Source: Gymnopilus junonius (Eukaryota > Basidiomycota > Agaricomycetes > Agaricales > Galerinaceae). Taken from it: a stretch of 64,000 nt of DNA. The stretch covers positions 1 to 64,000 of the forward strand of contig JADNYJ010000162.1 in the NCBI GenBank assembly GCA_015501075.1. The letters run 5' to 3'. The position numbers and the translations under genes were made by a program. The notes beneath the pieces are model-generated. The model was given only the letters and a program-made list of their open reading frames with translations. It was not told the DNA's origin and searched no databases. Of this stretch, positions 1-12,172 are shown piece after piece (position 1 is the stretch's first letter; each line of letters opens with the position of its first letter).

Positions 1-565
1 ATCCGGAATCGATATAATATCCAGTCAGACGAACGGGTCTTCGCCTTTGCTTTGTTTCAATTCGGGTACAGGACTGTCCAGGGCGAGATCTTGAGAGGTC
101 AATTTCAATGTTTACATATATTCATCAAGGGATAAATCACTGCGCGTTATCGTGGTGCTACAGTCGCCCAGGAGCCATGGTAGGCTGTTACGCATACTAC
201 GAAGGGTAGGGGCACAGTGAGCTTGAGGAGGAGCCCGAACTGTGGCCGCAAGTGGCAGTGCAGCTTGTCCCTGGAAACCTTATGCGGGAAAGTTTTTCCC
301 ACTGCTGTCGCTTTCTCTCCTCCCTTGTTCATAATCAATGCCATGTGCATTGCTACAGCCACCATCCCATGCCCTCACATCGTCCTGACTTGCTTATACT
401 CATCTCAACCTCAACGGTTCTTATGTAACGAATCTTGTTCTTCCAGAGACTTAGGCAACGGACAGGGCAACCGTCCGACACCATGACTTGCCAATATAAA
501 CATTGGCTGACCGTACTCCTGATGTACCACGAGCTGCCTCGCGTCTCCCTGTCCTTCCGCCATCG
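1..565. other. Upstream stretch with no recognisable gene
   Basis: I see no open reading frame with family resemblance here. It lies directly upstream of the first exon of the broken NACHT gene and may hold its promoter. No clear TATA or other element stands out. Confidence 0.4.
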
Positions 566-3024
566 ATGCTCCAAGCAATTGGAGATCGGTTGACGAAGCG
601 CAAGCCCACAGTATGTATTCTCATTACACCCTCGTGCGTTGATAATCAGTCTACTAACGAAGACCCCAATGCCCGATGTTTAGGGAGATGCTCATAATGA
701 GAAACCTCCCAAGAGGCCCAATACCACGATACCGGTGACGAATCGGCCTCTGCAGGGGGATGACACTATCATGAACATGGGTCCTCCAGTGACGAATCGG
801 CCTCTGCAGTCGGAGGATACCTTCATGAATCTGGATCCTCTAGTGACGAATCGGCCTCTACAAGGGGAGGACACCATCATGAACCTGGCTCCTCCACACA
901 GCACCACATTCGTCGGCGACACGTTCAACGGAGGAGTTTCTCACAGTGCCGTTGGTGGAACCGGAAATTCGAACTACATGCTTTCGGGCAATGCCCAAAT
1001 CCACGTCACACCTCCCGCAAGTAAGATTTCAATTTCATGCATACCCATGATCCCAACCACTTCTTCTAAACGCATGCATAAAATCCAGGTTTAATAGTGC
1101 CCAGACAGCTTGAACAAGCAGTGAACTATGCTGCTTTCCACGATTCCGAAGCGCGTTGCAATGCTCCCCGGTGCCTCGCAGACACTCGCGTCGCCGTACT
1201 GAACAAGCTCATGAAATGGACAGACTCCTCAGATCCAGACCCCCATGTCACCAACGCTGCCATAATGTGGTTCTATGGCCCCGCTGGATCAGGCAAGACA
1301 GCCATCGCCCAAACACTCGCACAAAAGCTTGTGCAGAGCAATTTACTCCTCGCCGACTACTTCTTTTCAAAGCAGGTAGCATCCATGCAGGACCAATATG
1401 CAGGCTTCGTCGCTACTCTCGCTTATCAGATAGCAGCCAACAAGTCCTTCCCCTCTTCCGTCCGCAGCCACATATACACCGTCGTCAACCGTGATCCGCT
1501 TATTTTCACTCGTACGCTCGAAGTACAGCTCAAATCTCTCATCGTAGAACCCTTGCAACCGCTCTTTGACTCTGGCTACATCTCGAAACGCGCCAGACCG
1601 CACGTGTAATCATCGATGGCCTGGACGAATGTATCACCAATCGACCGGAGAAACAACTGGGAAAACGGATAAACAAGTCATCATCCTAGACGCCATCGCC
1701 TCTACATTCGAGAACCACCCCAATATCCCTCTCCTGTTCCTCATCACCAGCCGTCCCCAATACGATATCAAGAATCAATTTGAATTGCCCCTGTTAGATC
1801 GCATCTCAACACGGCTAGTGCTAGATGGTACCTTCCACCCCGACAAAGACATCAAACGCTTCCTCTTACACGAATTCAAGAATATCCGGAAGACTCATCC
1901 TCTCAAACGCGAACTCCCGCATAAGTGGCCCTCAAAGGAAATCATAAAAGATCTCGTGCAAACCTCATCCGGCCAATTTATCTACCCGTCCATGGTCATC
2001 AAATTTGTCAAATCAACTCGACATCATCCCCAAGAACGTCTGTCCATCATCCAGAAGCTTCGTCCCTCCAGTGCTCGTGAACGGCCTTTTGAGGAACTCG
2101 ACGCTATATATTCCCATATCCTCTCCTGCGTCAAAAACCTCCCGAAAGTCCTGGCGATCTCGCTTCGCAGATTCTTCCTATGCGTCGACCATCATCTTCA
2201 AGTCCCTCTTCTTCCGCTTCTGCTTCATCTCCAGAGCGCGTCGTTGAAAAAACCCAGATCACCCTCCACCACCTAGAAAAAATCCTATGTATGAGTCAAG
2301 CAAGAATTCGAGTCCTCCTCTGCGACCTCGGGTCCCTCCCTTAAAACTGCACAAGGATGGTAGTATATACTTGTACCATGCCTCGCTTCAAGATTTCCTG
2401 CTCGACCAGGAACGGGCTAAACAGTATTACATCCATCCTCCGTATTATCATGGTCTTTTTGCTTTATGTCTAGTTAGATTATTTAAAGGCAAGTCGGATT
2501 GTTCTTGTCCAAGACTGCTATGCTACATAGCACGTAGCCTTGAACCCTTGTCCAACCTCAGCTTATATTATGTCTTACTACAGGACCTCTTCCACCAGAT
2601 TTTCCCTCCTTAAACCTAGACCTCCCAGTGCTCGCCTTCCACATCGAACAAGCCATGGCCTCTTCCATACTCGAAAATGAGATATCCCAATTCGACCCCT
2701 TGCAATTCTGCATCAACTCCAGACTGGGTCCGACGACTTTTCACGAGATTAAGGCCTATTTGCGTTCGATCCAGAATTCGGTGTGTGCATGATTCTTCTC
2801 ACTCTTCTGTTTATTTATTTGATTGATTAATGGTTTAATGTGCACTTTATGCTTTATAGAAATTATCCCGTGCGGCCCAGCTTTATGCAGATCGATGGGA
2901 TCTGGTGACCAAGAGTTGGGCAAGCGAAGAACAAATGAGGATCATATACAAATTTGTATATATATGTAAGTATATGTGTTCTATTCAAGGCCCTATCCGA
3001 GACCTCTGGTCTAACTCTCCTTAG
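566..3024 (+). pseudogene. Broken NACHT/P-loop NTPase gene (fungal NLR-like)
   Basis: Fungal NACHT proteins are STAND NTPases linked to self/non-self recognition and cell death. The exons read 566-610, 684-1020 and 1089 onward, joined by normal short introns. The N-terminus (MLQAIGDRLTKRKP) leads into three 18-residue repeats starting VTNRPLQ. The Walker A motif is GPAGSGKT, and the Walker B-like motif is VIIDGLDEC about 110 residues later, followed by LITSRPQ, all typical of NACHT. The frame is lost between YISKRARPHV and VIIDGLDEC near 1590, and again between about 2160 and 2345 before YLYHASLQDFLLD. Two later introns still look normal: a GC-AG intron starting at 2491, and one from about 2780 to 2860. 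No WD or ankyrin repeats follow before a stop at 3022. I call it a pseudogene. The family assignment is firm; the number of frameshifts is by eye. Confidence 0.8.
735..896 (+). repeat. Three 54-bp tandem coding repeats
   Basis: Units start at 735, 789 and 843, each 54 bp. Each begins GTGACGAATCGGCCTCT and encodes VTNRPLQ plus an acidic/Met stretch ending in PP or PL. They lie in the N-terminal exon of the NACHT gene. The unit length is a multiple of three, so copy number can change without breaking the frame. Confidence 0.9.
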
Positions 3025-3371
3025 GTCGTTTCGTTTTGATGTTTTGATGTTACACTATTCGAAGATCGATGATGATTATATAGTGAGCCCCCTTGAATAC
3101 GGTTTTCTCTATCCTACTGCCCTTCAATCTTGGACTTGATCTCTTATTTTTACTCCCTAGTTTCACCGTATTGGCAATTGGACTTTCGTGCGCCTATCAT
3201 CTATCAAGTACCTAGTACTCAATCGATTGCACGTTCTCTTCCTCAAGTCATGACTCGTAATACTCTATTCAACGACTTAACTAAAAAACGTATAACTTGA
3301 TAATAACTCACTTTTTGCTCCTCCGTGTCTGGGGTGTTTACCTATATACTTATCCAACATATTTCAGGTTT

Positions 3372-3935
3372 TATAATTATAGTCTGTGATTCATGATTCA
3401 TGAATCGAATCAACTCTTCAAAAGAGTGTTGTAGACCTAAGTCGACAGGCTGTAAACTTCAATGTAAAATCAAAATGGGCGCCAACATTGATATGGAGAG
3501 TAAATTTCTGACGATGGAGATGAGCAAGTATTATCAGATCCTGAATGAGTTGTGTCAGTCACCAAAGAAGGCCTTTATAATTACATAAGGGACAGAATCT
3601 TCAGAACCGTGTAAGATCAAATCAATTTCAATAATATGACGGGGATGTTCTTTTTGTCACGACCACCAGATGTGATGCCGCGTGGCCGTGATGTAAAAAA
3701 AATTGTGGCCGTTTACCTTCTGAATCATGATGACGAACTTTCCATATCCAAACTTCCACCACTCAGCTCAAAGGTTGCTGAAAAGGTGGCCTTGTTTAAT
3801 ATATTACCTTTCGAACCTTGTTTTTACGGTCTTCATTCAGTTTTCCGCATCTAAACCCTGACTATGCATTCGAGTTGTGTGCGATTCATGCAGGGACACT
3901 AGGCGGAGCTTCGAAAGAGATGACTCGCGTCCAAA
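3372..3935 (+). repeat. Left arm of a dispersed inverted repeat (partner 13783-14284)
   Basis: This stretch matches the reverse complement of 13783-14284 for most of its length, with small indels. Shared blocks include GTCGACAGGCTGTA and CACCAAAGAAGGCCTTTATA, plus a long run ending GGCGGAGCTTCGAAAGAGAT. It has no convincing coding potential. Many differences between the arms are CG in the right arm against TG or CA here. Confidence 0.85.
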
Positions 3936-4860
3936 ATCTCTCACAATGCCGACTTTTTCAAGTTATGGCTGAGGTACTTTTCAATGATGATAACCAGTAT
4001 GGCAGAGAATCACGAACTCACATATATTTTGAGTTGTAACCCATTGTTAATATGGACAAAAGATTGGAGGGAGTTGGGAAGGAAAGAAAGACGAGGAGCC
4101 TCAGAGCCACAACACTGGAAGAATTGTGGGTTGGTTCAATCTAATTCGTTATTACATCGGTTCCTATTTAGGACCTGCTATACCCCTGCTGCCATTAATC
4201 TCATTTTGTAAAGCCATAGACATTTTCAATCTCCATTTGCCTTTTATGAAGCACAAGATCATAGATTTGCACCTATCTTTTCCTATTTAGACTGCATGAG
4301 TATGGTGGAAGCGAGGAACATAAGTAAGACTTACATGATCATCGGCGAAAACAAATCTCCCAACCATTTGTATATCAAAGCTGCGCCCTGCCAGAAATCC
4401 CCAGCACAGAGTGGTACACTGCCTAGAGCAAACCATAGGACTGTCAATGAAATGTTTATCAGATAATTTGATTGGTTCATGGCTCTTGGGTACTGAGCAG
4501 GAAGATATACTTTTGACAGTCCTTGTGAAGTCAGCCCACTTGTTTACAGTTATGAAATGTAATCAATGTTGTATCGGGTTTACATATTATAAATATTTAC
4601 ACTAGTCCAATGAAGTACACCAATGGGCCGCAGGTGATGCGGGTACATGTTCAGTACGTGCCTCAGCGTATGTATGAAACTCCCTCTGTTTGACCCTCAG
4701 TGGTCAAAGTCGGTCTCAGCCTGAGACGGCATAAGAACTTATCATCTTTTGTCCCAGTCTCAGCACCTAGACAATTCACCTGCATCACTCTGCTCTCCTG
4801 ATTTTTGTTATAGGTGTCCAGTGCTATTCTGAGATTGAGTCATTCAAATTTGAAGCTATT
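3936..4860. other. No recognisable gene
   Basis: This AT-rich stretch between the inverted-repeat arm and the trypsin-like pseudogene holds only short open frames with no family resemblance. A possible splice acceptor (TTGTTATAG) at about 4813 may belong to the broken gene downstream. Confidence 0.4.
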
Positions 4861-4869
4861 AAACCAGAT

Positions 4870-6107
4870 ACTTATGTACACTCCTGACGAGTACGAGAGG
4901 AAGAGCTATTATTATGGTGTGACTAACGACGGCGACCACCCATCCTCGTCTACCGTTCTGACTACCAGTCCACCCCGTTCCCCAAGCCGTCGGGCAGACA
5001 CGCCTCTCTCCCCATCAAGACCCTTTGCGGCGTCTTCGACACTCCTCTCAACAAAGCGTGGCCCGTCGTCGGACCCAAGATCTGTGACATCCTCAAGGGC
5101 TTCAACCTGCGTCAGTGGTCCGTCGACCCTGCCCGCTTCTTCACCCACGGCCGCGAGGGAGAGGAGGCAAAGGGCACTCTTGGTCCCGTCATAGTCTGGA
5201 TCAGTGTCATGCCTGGCTCTACCTCCCCCGAGACCGCCCACAAGGTGTCATCGCCAAGCTGCAGGCGAAGGAGGTACATGACCAAGAGACGACGAGGGAG
5301 CTGAGGCGACTTAGGGCGAAGTTGGAGGAGGAGAAGGAAGCTGTCGAAGATCTCCACGCCCTCCACGACGAAGTCACCAAGTTGTGGTCTAACATCAAGT
5401 TGCAGCGCAACATTGGCTACGTTCAATACGCGCCCGCCATCTCTGTCGCCGACGACGACACTCACTTCACGTCGGACTGGGGCGTATTCGTCGCTGCGGA
5501 GGCGAAGGTCAGGCCTGAGTTTGAAGGCAATGTCATCGACCTCGGTTTCGTGCTTTCTCTTCTCGCGTCTTCCATCTCTGACCAACGCTTCCTTTGTTCA
5601 GGTTCTAAGTATTCTCCCCAAGACCTCGTCTCGATGTTCTCCCCTGTGCCTGGTGGTCCCACCACCTTCAAGTTCCCCGATCAGCGGAAGCTCTGCATCG
5701 TTGCCTGCGCGACGGAGGACGACCTCGCCCACCCAGCCGAGTTCGACGCCGAAGGTCAACGTTGCCTCATAGTAGGTAAGAACGGCAACACCGCGGGGCT
5801 GACAGTCGGGCGCTACGCTGGCATCGTTTCCTTCCTCGAGAACGAGGTTGGCGTCGTGTCCCGCGAGCTCGGCATCTACAACTCTGGCCTTAACGTCGCC
5901 GAGCCCTTCTCCGACAAGGGCGACTCCGGCTCCCTCGTCTGGCACACGCGCGATGGACAGGGTCGCATGGTCGGCCAGATCCACTCCGGGCGCAACAAAG
6001 GCGGATCGTCTGGCAACCATATCACCTACGCAACCCCTGCCTGGTACCTCCTCAAGCAGGTCAAGGCCAAGTACGAGCACGCCGACTTCTACCGCACCAA
6101 ATGGTAG
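4870..6107 (+). pseudogene. Trypsin-fold protein of a basidiomycete family, internally deleted
   Basis: The C-terminal half is well preserved. It has a charged coiled-coil-like stretch (AKLQAKEVHDQETTRELR), then ISVADDDTHFTSDWG and a serine-protease-like nucleophile motif KGDSGSLVW at about 5914-5940. It ends HADFYRTKW. A 57 bp intron (5545-5601) is a multiple of three, so the frame also reads through it. The N-terminal part (YERKSYYYGVTNDGDHP, then LVYRSDY to PGSTSPETAHK) is in two other frames. One break is near 4941. The second, near 5250, joins TSPETAHK straight to IAKLQAKE. From memory, relatives have a further 100 or more residues here, including the region expected to hold the catalytic His. 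I therefore infer an internal deletion plus frameshifts. Natural substrates are unknown to me. Confidence 0.6.
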
Positions 6108-7719
6108 ATTCGAGGACAGCCCGGCCAAGGTTCGTCTCTTCCCTCCGTCCCATGCTTCCGTACACACGACTGACGGCATTGGCGAGCAGTTTTTGTCGTC
6201 TCCTCGCGCGAATTCGTCTCCATCATGCCCCATTCCCTCGTTCTCGCTTCTCGCCCGCGAATCTCTCCCATCCCATTCCACACTGTCTTTTCTCTTGTTT
6301 CGTGACTCCCGGCTCTGTCTGTGCTGTCGTTGGTGCCTGCGCGTGTCCTGTTCGTTGGATCGCCTTTCAAGTGCGTTTTTTTACTTCGTCTTCTCGCATT
6401 GATCTCTGACGACGTCCGTCCAGGCTTGGCGAACCTCCACGCTTCGTATCCACCTTCGACTCGGTTTCGGTTCCTGCTCGTTATTTATCTCGGTTGTATG
6501 TCAGTAACGGCGGATGATTGATCGATAATAGTGCCTTCATTGTCCCCTGCCGCTCCAATTTTTTGAGTATAACCTGATAAAACGGAACACCTTTGCCTGC
6601 TAGAATAAGTAAAAAGCCATTGCAAATTTTAAAAAATTGTTACTTGAAAGTACTTTCTCTGAACTGAAAGGATCAGTAGAATACTCACTCATCGAACGTG
6701 ATGCTTGCAATTTGAGAAAAATCAGAGGACCGAAGCCGTCAACATAAACGCAACATCTGTGTTGGTCTTCCAAGTTACATGGGTCGGACTGACTATTCAG
6801 GGTTAAACCTGATTCTAGAACGGAGCCCAACCCAGGCTATCCCATATTTGCGGACCCTTTGGACAAGTGCTCGATTATGCTCTTTCTCCGTTCTATGGCG
6901 GCTTCTACGAGGAATCCCTTGGCGACATTCAAATATTTATATACTGGCAATAGTTAACCTTGAGATCAATGGTGCCACAGGGACTATGACGGGAAATATG
7001 TAGCCAAGGAGGAAAAAAGGTCATCATGCAAATCTGGTGTAAGTAAATGTAAGTAAATTAAAAAAATTTTGGATCTTTCTATTGCCGACCTTTTCCTCGA
7101 CTTCTGAGCCTTTGAGTCGTCGTGTCTCGGAGCTACATCTCGACTGAAATTCAATATCCTCCTAAACGACAACGCTAACAACCACAAAGATTATCCGTAG
7201 GAAGTAGAAAATTTTTGGATACATCGAACGGTCAGAGGATGGAGAGCAACGTACTTGCGGGCTTCTCTACTGGTAATTGTGCCTCCGTTATCATCCTATA
7301 GCAATTCTCTTTACCTCGCCCTCCCGCTCCTACGCGAGTGATGGAACCCCAGAGTTCCGACTACGTAACACGACTATTCTTATGCACTGGTTGGTGAAGT
7401 ACTGGGGCAAAGGTGGGCAACCGAGCGAGCACCGAAGACGACACCCAAGGGCGCGCAAATATGACGAAATACTACTGTGATAAGTAACAGAGTGTACAAG
7501 GAAGAGTAGGTTTTGGGAGGAAGAGCAATTTCGGCAAATGAAATGTTGATTGGTCAACGAAGTGATGATGTAAGGGCAAAAGTAATAAAAAATCCATTTA
7601 GGAACCCTAAGCTAAGGTTGAAACACGAACCATCCCTTTGTTGACTCCTTTTTTTTTACTTCCGTCAGTCATCGCCACTCCATCCTCCATCCCGACCTCA
7701 GCAGCGAACGGAAGCAGTC
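6108..7719. other. No recognisable gene
   Basis: The first 400 bases are pyrimidine-rich and may be the 3' flank of the preceding gene. The rest is AT-rich with short frames only. The last roughly 70 bases before 7720 hold a T-tract and CT-rich sequence, a common fungal promoter context for the EB1 gene that follows. Confidence 0.4.
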
Positions 7720-8815
7720 ATGACAGCCTCACGAACGGACCTCCTCAACTGGCTCAATGAGCTCCTCCAGATCAACTACACCAAAGTCGAGCAGTGTGGT
7801 TCCGGAGGGGCGTACTGCCAGATCCTCGATTCCATCTTTGGTGCGTCCAAACCACTTCGTCGTGTCTGTTGTCACTGCGGGCTGAGGTTCTGCTTTGTGT
7901 ATCATCAGGCGATCTACCGATGAACCGCGTCAAGATGAACGCCAAGCATGAGTATGAGTACGTGGCGAATTACAAGATCATGCAGAATGCGTTCAAGCTG
8001 CACAAGATCGACAAGGTGCATTGCTTCCTTCGTTTGATTTTATATCTTCCTTGCTTATCTTCGATAATAATCGCAGCCAATACCGGTAGAGAAACTCGTC
8101 AAGTGTAAAATGCAGTGCGTGACCTGTCACTTGCCTTGATTTAGTCCCTCTCTCCTTATCCCCTCAATCATCAACAGAGACAACCTCGAATTTCTCCAAT
8201 GGATGAAACGATACTGGGACTCTAACTACGGCGGCGGACCTTACGACGCCGTCGCCAGACGTAAAGGTGCCGCACTCGAACCACCCGCCACCATCGCACC
8301 CCTCCCTTCCTCTTCCTCTCGCGCTACTTCTGCAGCGGGTGCAGGTATCAGGGCCGGTGGGCGAACACCGATCGGGGGTCATAGGAGCGGGTCGGCCCAA
8401 CCGAATGAGGCCGTTCAGCAGTTGCAGACGCAGGTGAGAGAGCTGTCGGCTCATTTGGAGGGGTTGGAGAAGGAAAGAGATTTTTATTTTGAGAAGGTGG
8501 GTTTGGATTTACTGTCTTTACTTTTATTAGCCTCTTATTCAATTGGTCTGGTTTATTGTAGCTCCGCGATATCGAGATTCTCGTCCAGCAACAGCTCGAA
8601 GTTCTAGAAGGTGAAGGAAAGGACGACAATACGCTGAGAGAGATCCAGAAGATCCTATATTCCACCGAGGTGCGTTAACGGCCCTTTGATTACTTTTTCT
8701 CCTTTGATTTTTTTGTCCTTGTCCCTTGTTCCATTCTGACCTTTTAATACAGGAAGGATTCGAAGTCCCAGACCCAGACGCCGTCCCGCCCGTAGACGAA
8801 GAAGAAACATTCTGA
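7720..8815 (+). CDS. mal3: EB1-family microtubule plus-end tracking protein
   Basis: EB1/Mal3/Bim1 proteins bind growing microtubule ends and recruit other tip proteins. The exons are 7720-7840, 7909-8015, 8077-8114, 8178-8496, 8562-8669 and 8753-8815. All five introns are GT-AG and the coding length is 756 bp (251 residues). The N-terminal calponin-homology domain is clear: SRTDLLNWLNELLQINYTKV, GGAYCQILDSIFGDLPMNRV, KHEYEYVANYKIMQNAFK and DNLEFLQWMKRYWDSNYGG. A Ser/Ala/Gly-rich linker follows. Then comes a coiled coil with the EB1 signature LEKERDFYFEKLRDIEILVQ, and an acidic tail ending DEEETF that resembles the EEY/F-type tails bound by CAP-Gly proteins. The start is the first ATG in good context and matches the usual M-x-x-SRTDLLNWLN start. 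The gene is intact. Confidence 0.95.
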
Positions 8816-9221
8816 TTTTTTTATTTTCATCTCCGGCTACCAACTTGCAGTTCCAATTGTCGAGCTATCGCTATCAAATGTCGAATGTCGAATACCACTT
8901 TCTCTTCTTTCTTCTCTTTCTTCCACGTCTTCTCCATTCGTTTCTGGCTTTTCTTCTTCTTCTTCCCCACCGCCCCACCGCCCGCCGCCCATCTCTCAAT
9001 GTCGTGTATCTATGCATGAACCATACCTACCTGCCTGCCTGTCTGCCTAATACCACCCACGGCCGCCACCGCCATCTTCCTCGATCCCACCTACCTCTAC
9101 ATATCTTACCAGTATACATACATACATACATACATACGTGCACGCTTAGATTGATCGATCCAATGTCGATGTTGATGCTTTCTTTTCTTCTCTAAGACCA
9201 CCGTCGGATAGGAACTTTGGA
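8816..9221. other. 3' flank with simple repeats
   Basis: Pyrimidine-rich sequence follows the EB1 stop. A (CATA)n microsatellite lies at about 9112-9136. I see no gene. Confidence 0.5.
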
Positions 9222-9224
9222 TCA

Positions 9225-9512
9225 TAGAGGAGAGCGGACAACGTGTCCTTTAACTGGCCTTAAAGGGTCCAGGTCCTGTGCGAGCGTTATACCGAGTGTA
9301 GTGCTGGGTAATGGCTGATCGGCAAAGTAAAGGTTGTAGGTGAGGGTGACGCGATATCCTGCCGTAACGACAGAAACTTCATGTTCAATGTCGTTGTAGA
9401 AGGCAACGAAAGCTACAGAAGGTGTTTCTTGAGACCTGACAACGGACGCTGTGAGAGAATTGCATAGAAAAATCAGCGGCGTCCATCTTCTCAGTCTTCC
9501 TGTATGATTCAT
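9225..9512 (-). pseudogene. 2OG-Fe(II) oxygenase fragment
   Basis: The translated minus strand contains VAFVAFYNDIEHEVSVVTAG followed by YRVTLTYNLYF. This is the distal part of a fungal prolyl-hydroxylase-like 2-oxoglutarate/iron oxygenase, in which the His of IEHEV would be the distal iron ligand. No upstream exon with the HxD motif could be found, and the frame stops 5' of TASVVRSQE. It is either a single exon of a gene with unrecognised neighbours or a relic; I favour a relic. Confidence 0.55.
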
Positions 9513-9783
9513 TCAGAACGTCCCTCTCGTTGACCCCAAATGTTGCTGGTTGACGGACCGTTCTTACATTTGGATATTATCTACTTACTGATCGTCGTCA
9601 GTTGTTTCCTACACAAAAAAAAACGGAAAGTAATAGAACGAGTTTTTTTGTTGCTGCGACTAATCATGATGATTACAAACTATGATATCGAAACTGCGGA
9701 TTTGAAATAAATTGCAAGAGACGTAACGAGTGAAAGACCAAGATAGACACATAATGAATGAGAGATCGAAATAGACAAAACCT
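9513..9783. other. No recognisable gene
   Basis: Short AT-rich spacer between the oxygenase fragment and the membrane-protein gene. No feature seen. Confidence 0.4.
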
Positions 9784-10785
9784 TCAGAGTTCGAATTCCT
9801 TGAGATGGTCCGAGGTCTGCAGCTTGTTGGCTGGGCTTAGGGGTACAAAGGTTACGCGACTCGATCGTGGCATGACAGGAAGGGTCAAAAGGGGGGGATC
9901 TTCGGGAGTCGTTGAGGAAATGTCTGAAATCAAGTGTTGTGATGGGGCAGCACCTGCTAGGGTCGATGGCGCATCAGCTGAGGTTGGGGTCGAAGGTACA
10001 CCATCTGGAGAAGTTTGAGTCAAGGGAATATCCAACGATGAGCAGCAAGGTTGATGAGATGATGTCCAGAACTCCCAAATATGAAGGTGGTAGGTGGTCC
10101 TTTCTACTCCCATCATCGCAAGAATCTTCTTTATGAATGCGGTAAAGAACAAGTAGCAGATGAAGAAGGACGCCCCAAACACAGTTGTTGGTTGGAAGTC
10201 CGAGGCTTATACAATTATAATTAGAGCCAAGGTCTCAAACCGGAAGTGAGGAGCAGAACTCACCAAGTTGAAAGTGTACTGCTGCACCCGCTACCAGAGA
10301 TGCCAAGATGGACATTTCGAGAAGAACAATGGCCGGATAGATGTGCATTTTCACCCCTGAGGACACCAGAGACGAAAAAATGGCCATCGGGAAAAAGATA
10401 GTTGGAAGAAGCGAAGCAGCCACAGTGCCCAGGCTCGAACCCCATACACTGCTGAGCCATGTCCAAAGTGCAATGCCCAGGGTAAATGGGAGGAGTGCTA
10501 CAAATAGCGCAGTCGTATGATGAATAGAGAATAGAAGGCTACGTCCAAAGCACGATGAATTCAGCCTACATGAACACGGCGAGTCATTGATGGATCCTGG
10601 AGAAGGGCGGTGTCGACCACAAAAATAAAAGATGTGGGTTGTGGCCTGCACGAATGGTTTGAATGGGTGTATGTCGAACAAACTACATCGTAGCCATGCA
10701 AACTGGGTAGTATGGGAAGATGTGTGCGGCGAGTCGCTCTCGGACGTTGGAGAAGGTCACCTTGATCAAATGCCTGCGCGTTCAA
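9784..10785 (-). CDS. Putative multi-pass membrane protein, 5' structure unresolved
   Basis: I do not recognise a named family. One exon ends with three hydrophobic stretches: LFVALLPFTLGIALWTWL, TVAASLLPTIFFPMAIF, and IYPAIVLLEMSILASLVAGA. A 58 bp intron (10263-10206, GT-AG) joins HFQL to ASDFQPTTVFGASFF. The last exon (10205-9784) gives one more membrane segment (FGASFFICYLFFTAFI) and a Ser/Thr/Pro-rich cytoplasm-like tail ending LKEFEL. Four hydrophobic segments and a polar tail resemble the small tetraspan membrane proteins common in agaricomycetes. The upstream exons between 10560 and 10785 are uncertain; one frame there reads LIKVTFSNVRERLAAHIFP. Confidence 0.5.
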
Positions 10786-10799
10786 CAGGGATCATCGGA

Positions 10800-12172
10800 C
10801 GAGTGGTGTATTGATAACCGCAGAGAAATATATGGATGGAAAAGTAAGGTATTCGCTGAAAACGTCGACATTTTATTCCTACTGACCTGTCTCAGCCCGA
10901 GTCCCCCACTCCAGAGTTTTATCACCCTACGTGGGTCTGCACATCATTCAGGCCATTTCATAACTGTAAAGTCTGCTGATCCTAATTATGCACCATTTAC
11001 ATCAGGCAGTTCAGATGGCGTACCAACTTATATATGCAGTATGATATTTGTTGGGAGGAATATCATAGGGACGTTCAGGAGTGTCGGCGGGTCAAAGAAC
11101 ATGGGAGAAAAATAATGATGGTTGGGGTAAGTAAAGAGAAATAAAACTGCCCACGTAAATCTAAGGGCCCCGGCCTAGACTGCTGCCATATTTAGTAAAA
11201 TATGATGTTATTTGATCCCTAGGATTGATCACTGGAATGCTACAGAACGCGACACGATCTGACACGATCGACATCCGTGACTTATGTGGCGCGTGTGCCT
11301 TCTAAATTCAAGGCTGCCTGTGCTCCTCCTGGCTCGCCCATGCACGCTCTCCTCATCTATTCTACTGATTTCTCATATTAGTGAATATTAAAGTACTTAA
11401 AACAATTACGAGCATTCCAGGGCTGATTTTCAACTACAAACCATGTCCTGGTGGAATAAGTGAAATAAGTACTCCAAAAGTGCACAATTTCTACACAATT
11501 CCTTAAATTTAAGCCAATTCAAGTCCTCCACAGGGTACCTCATAGGTTAGATTCAGATGCTCATTGACTCGCAGGACTTTTGGATTTGAGAAACAAAATG
11601 GTATATCAACCCTTCCGACATGGGAACCTGGGTCTGGGTGGTGGTCGGGACAGTGCTTTTAAATTTCATCCATAGATAATCTTGGTGGCATGTCACAGGT
11701 GGAAATGGGAGCCACCATTTTCTATTGCACTGTTGAATGCTTTGGTGAGCATTCATATATTTATGCCTTGTTTCATTCGTCATTATTACCTGATACTTAT
11801 GTGATGTTAATGAATGTTCCTTTTCCACAGAGGAAGATGTTATTCATGAAGGGTGTGCTGCATCAGTCATTGAGGATGGCCAATGTGGTCCGGGTACTTT
11901 CACAGCTGGCATAGATAGTACATTTCAAACATCTTGTCCCTATGAGTCCTGTTACTCTGAGTAGTTCCATCCTTATTTCTACGTCCTATAGCAGTCCACC
12001 AAGGGCTCATTCAAGGAGTACTTGTTAGTAAGGGTGTAAAATTTTCCATTCTCTTAGACTACCAGCATACCCAAAAAGTTACAACCCCCAAAGACTACAT
12101 AAGTTCATTTTTAATTGCATTTTATTTTTACAGTCGTCTTTGAAATATATAAAGTACATGCAGGATATCACA
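10800..12172. other. No recognisable gene
   Basis: AT-rich sequence. No open frame shows a family match, and no repeat boundary was found apart from the start of the duplicated segment at about 12173. Confidence 0.4.

Noticed and set aside
5598..6281. 227-codon minus-strand frame
   Set aside because: Antisense shadow of the trypsin-like pseudogene in GC-rich sequence.
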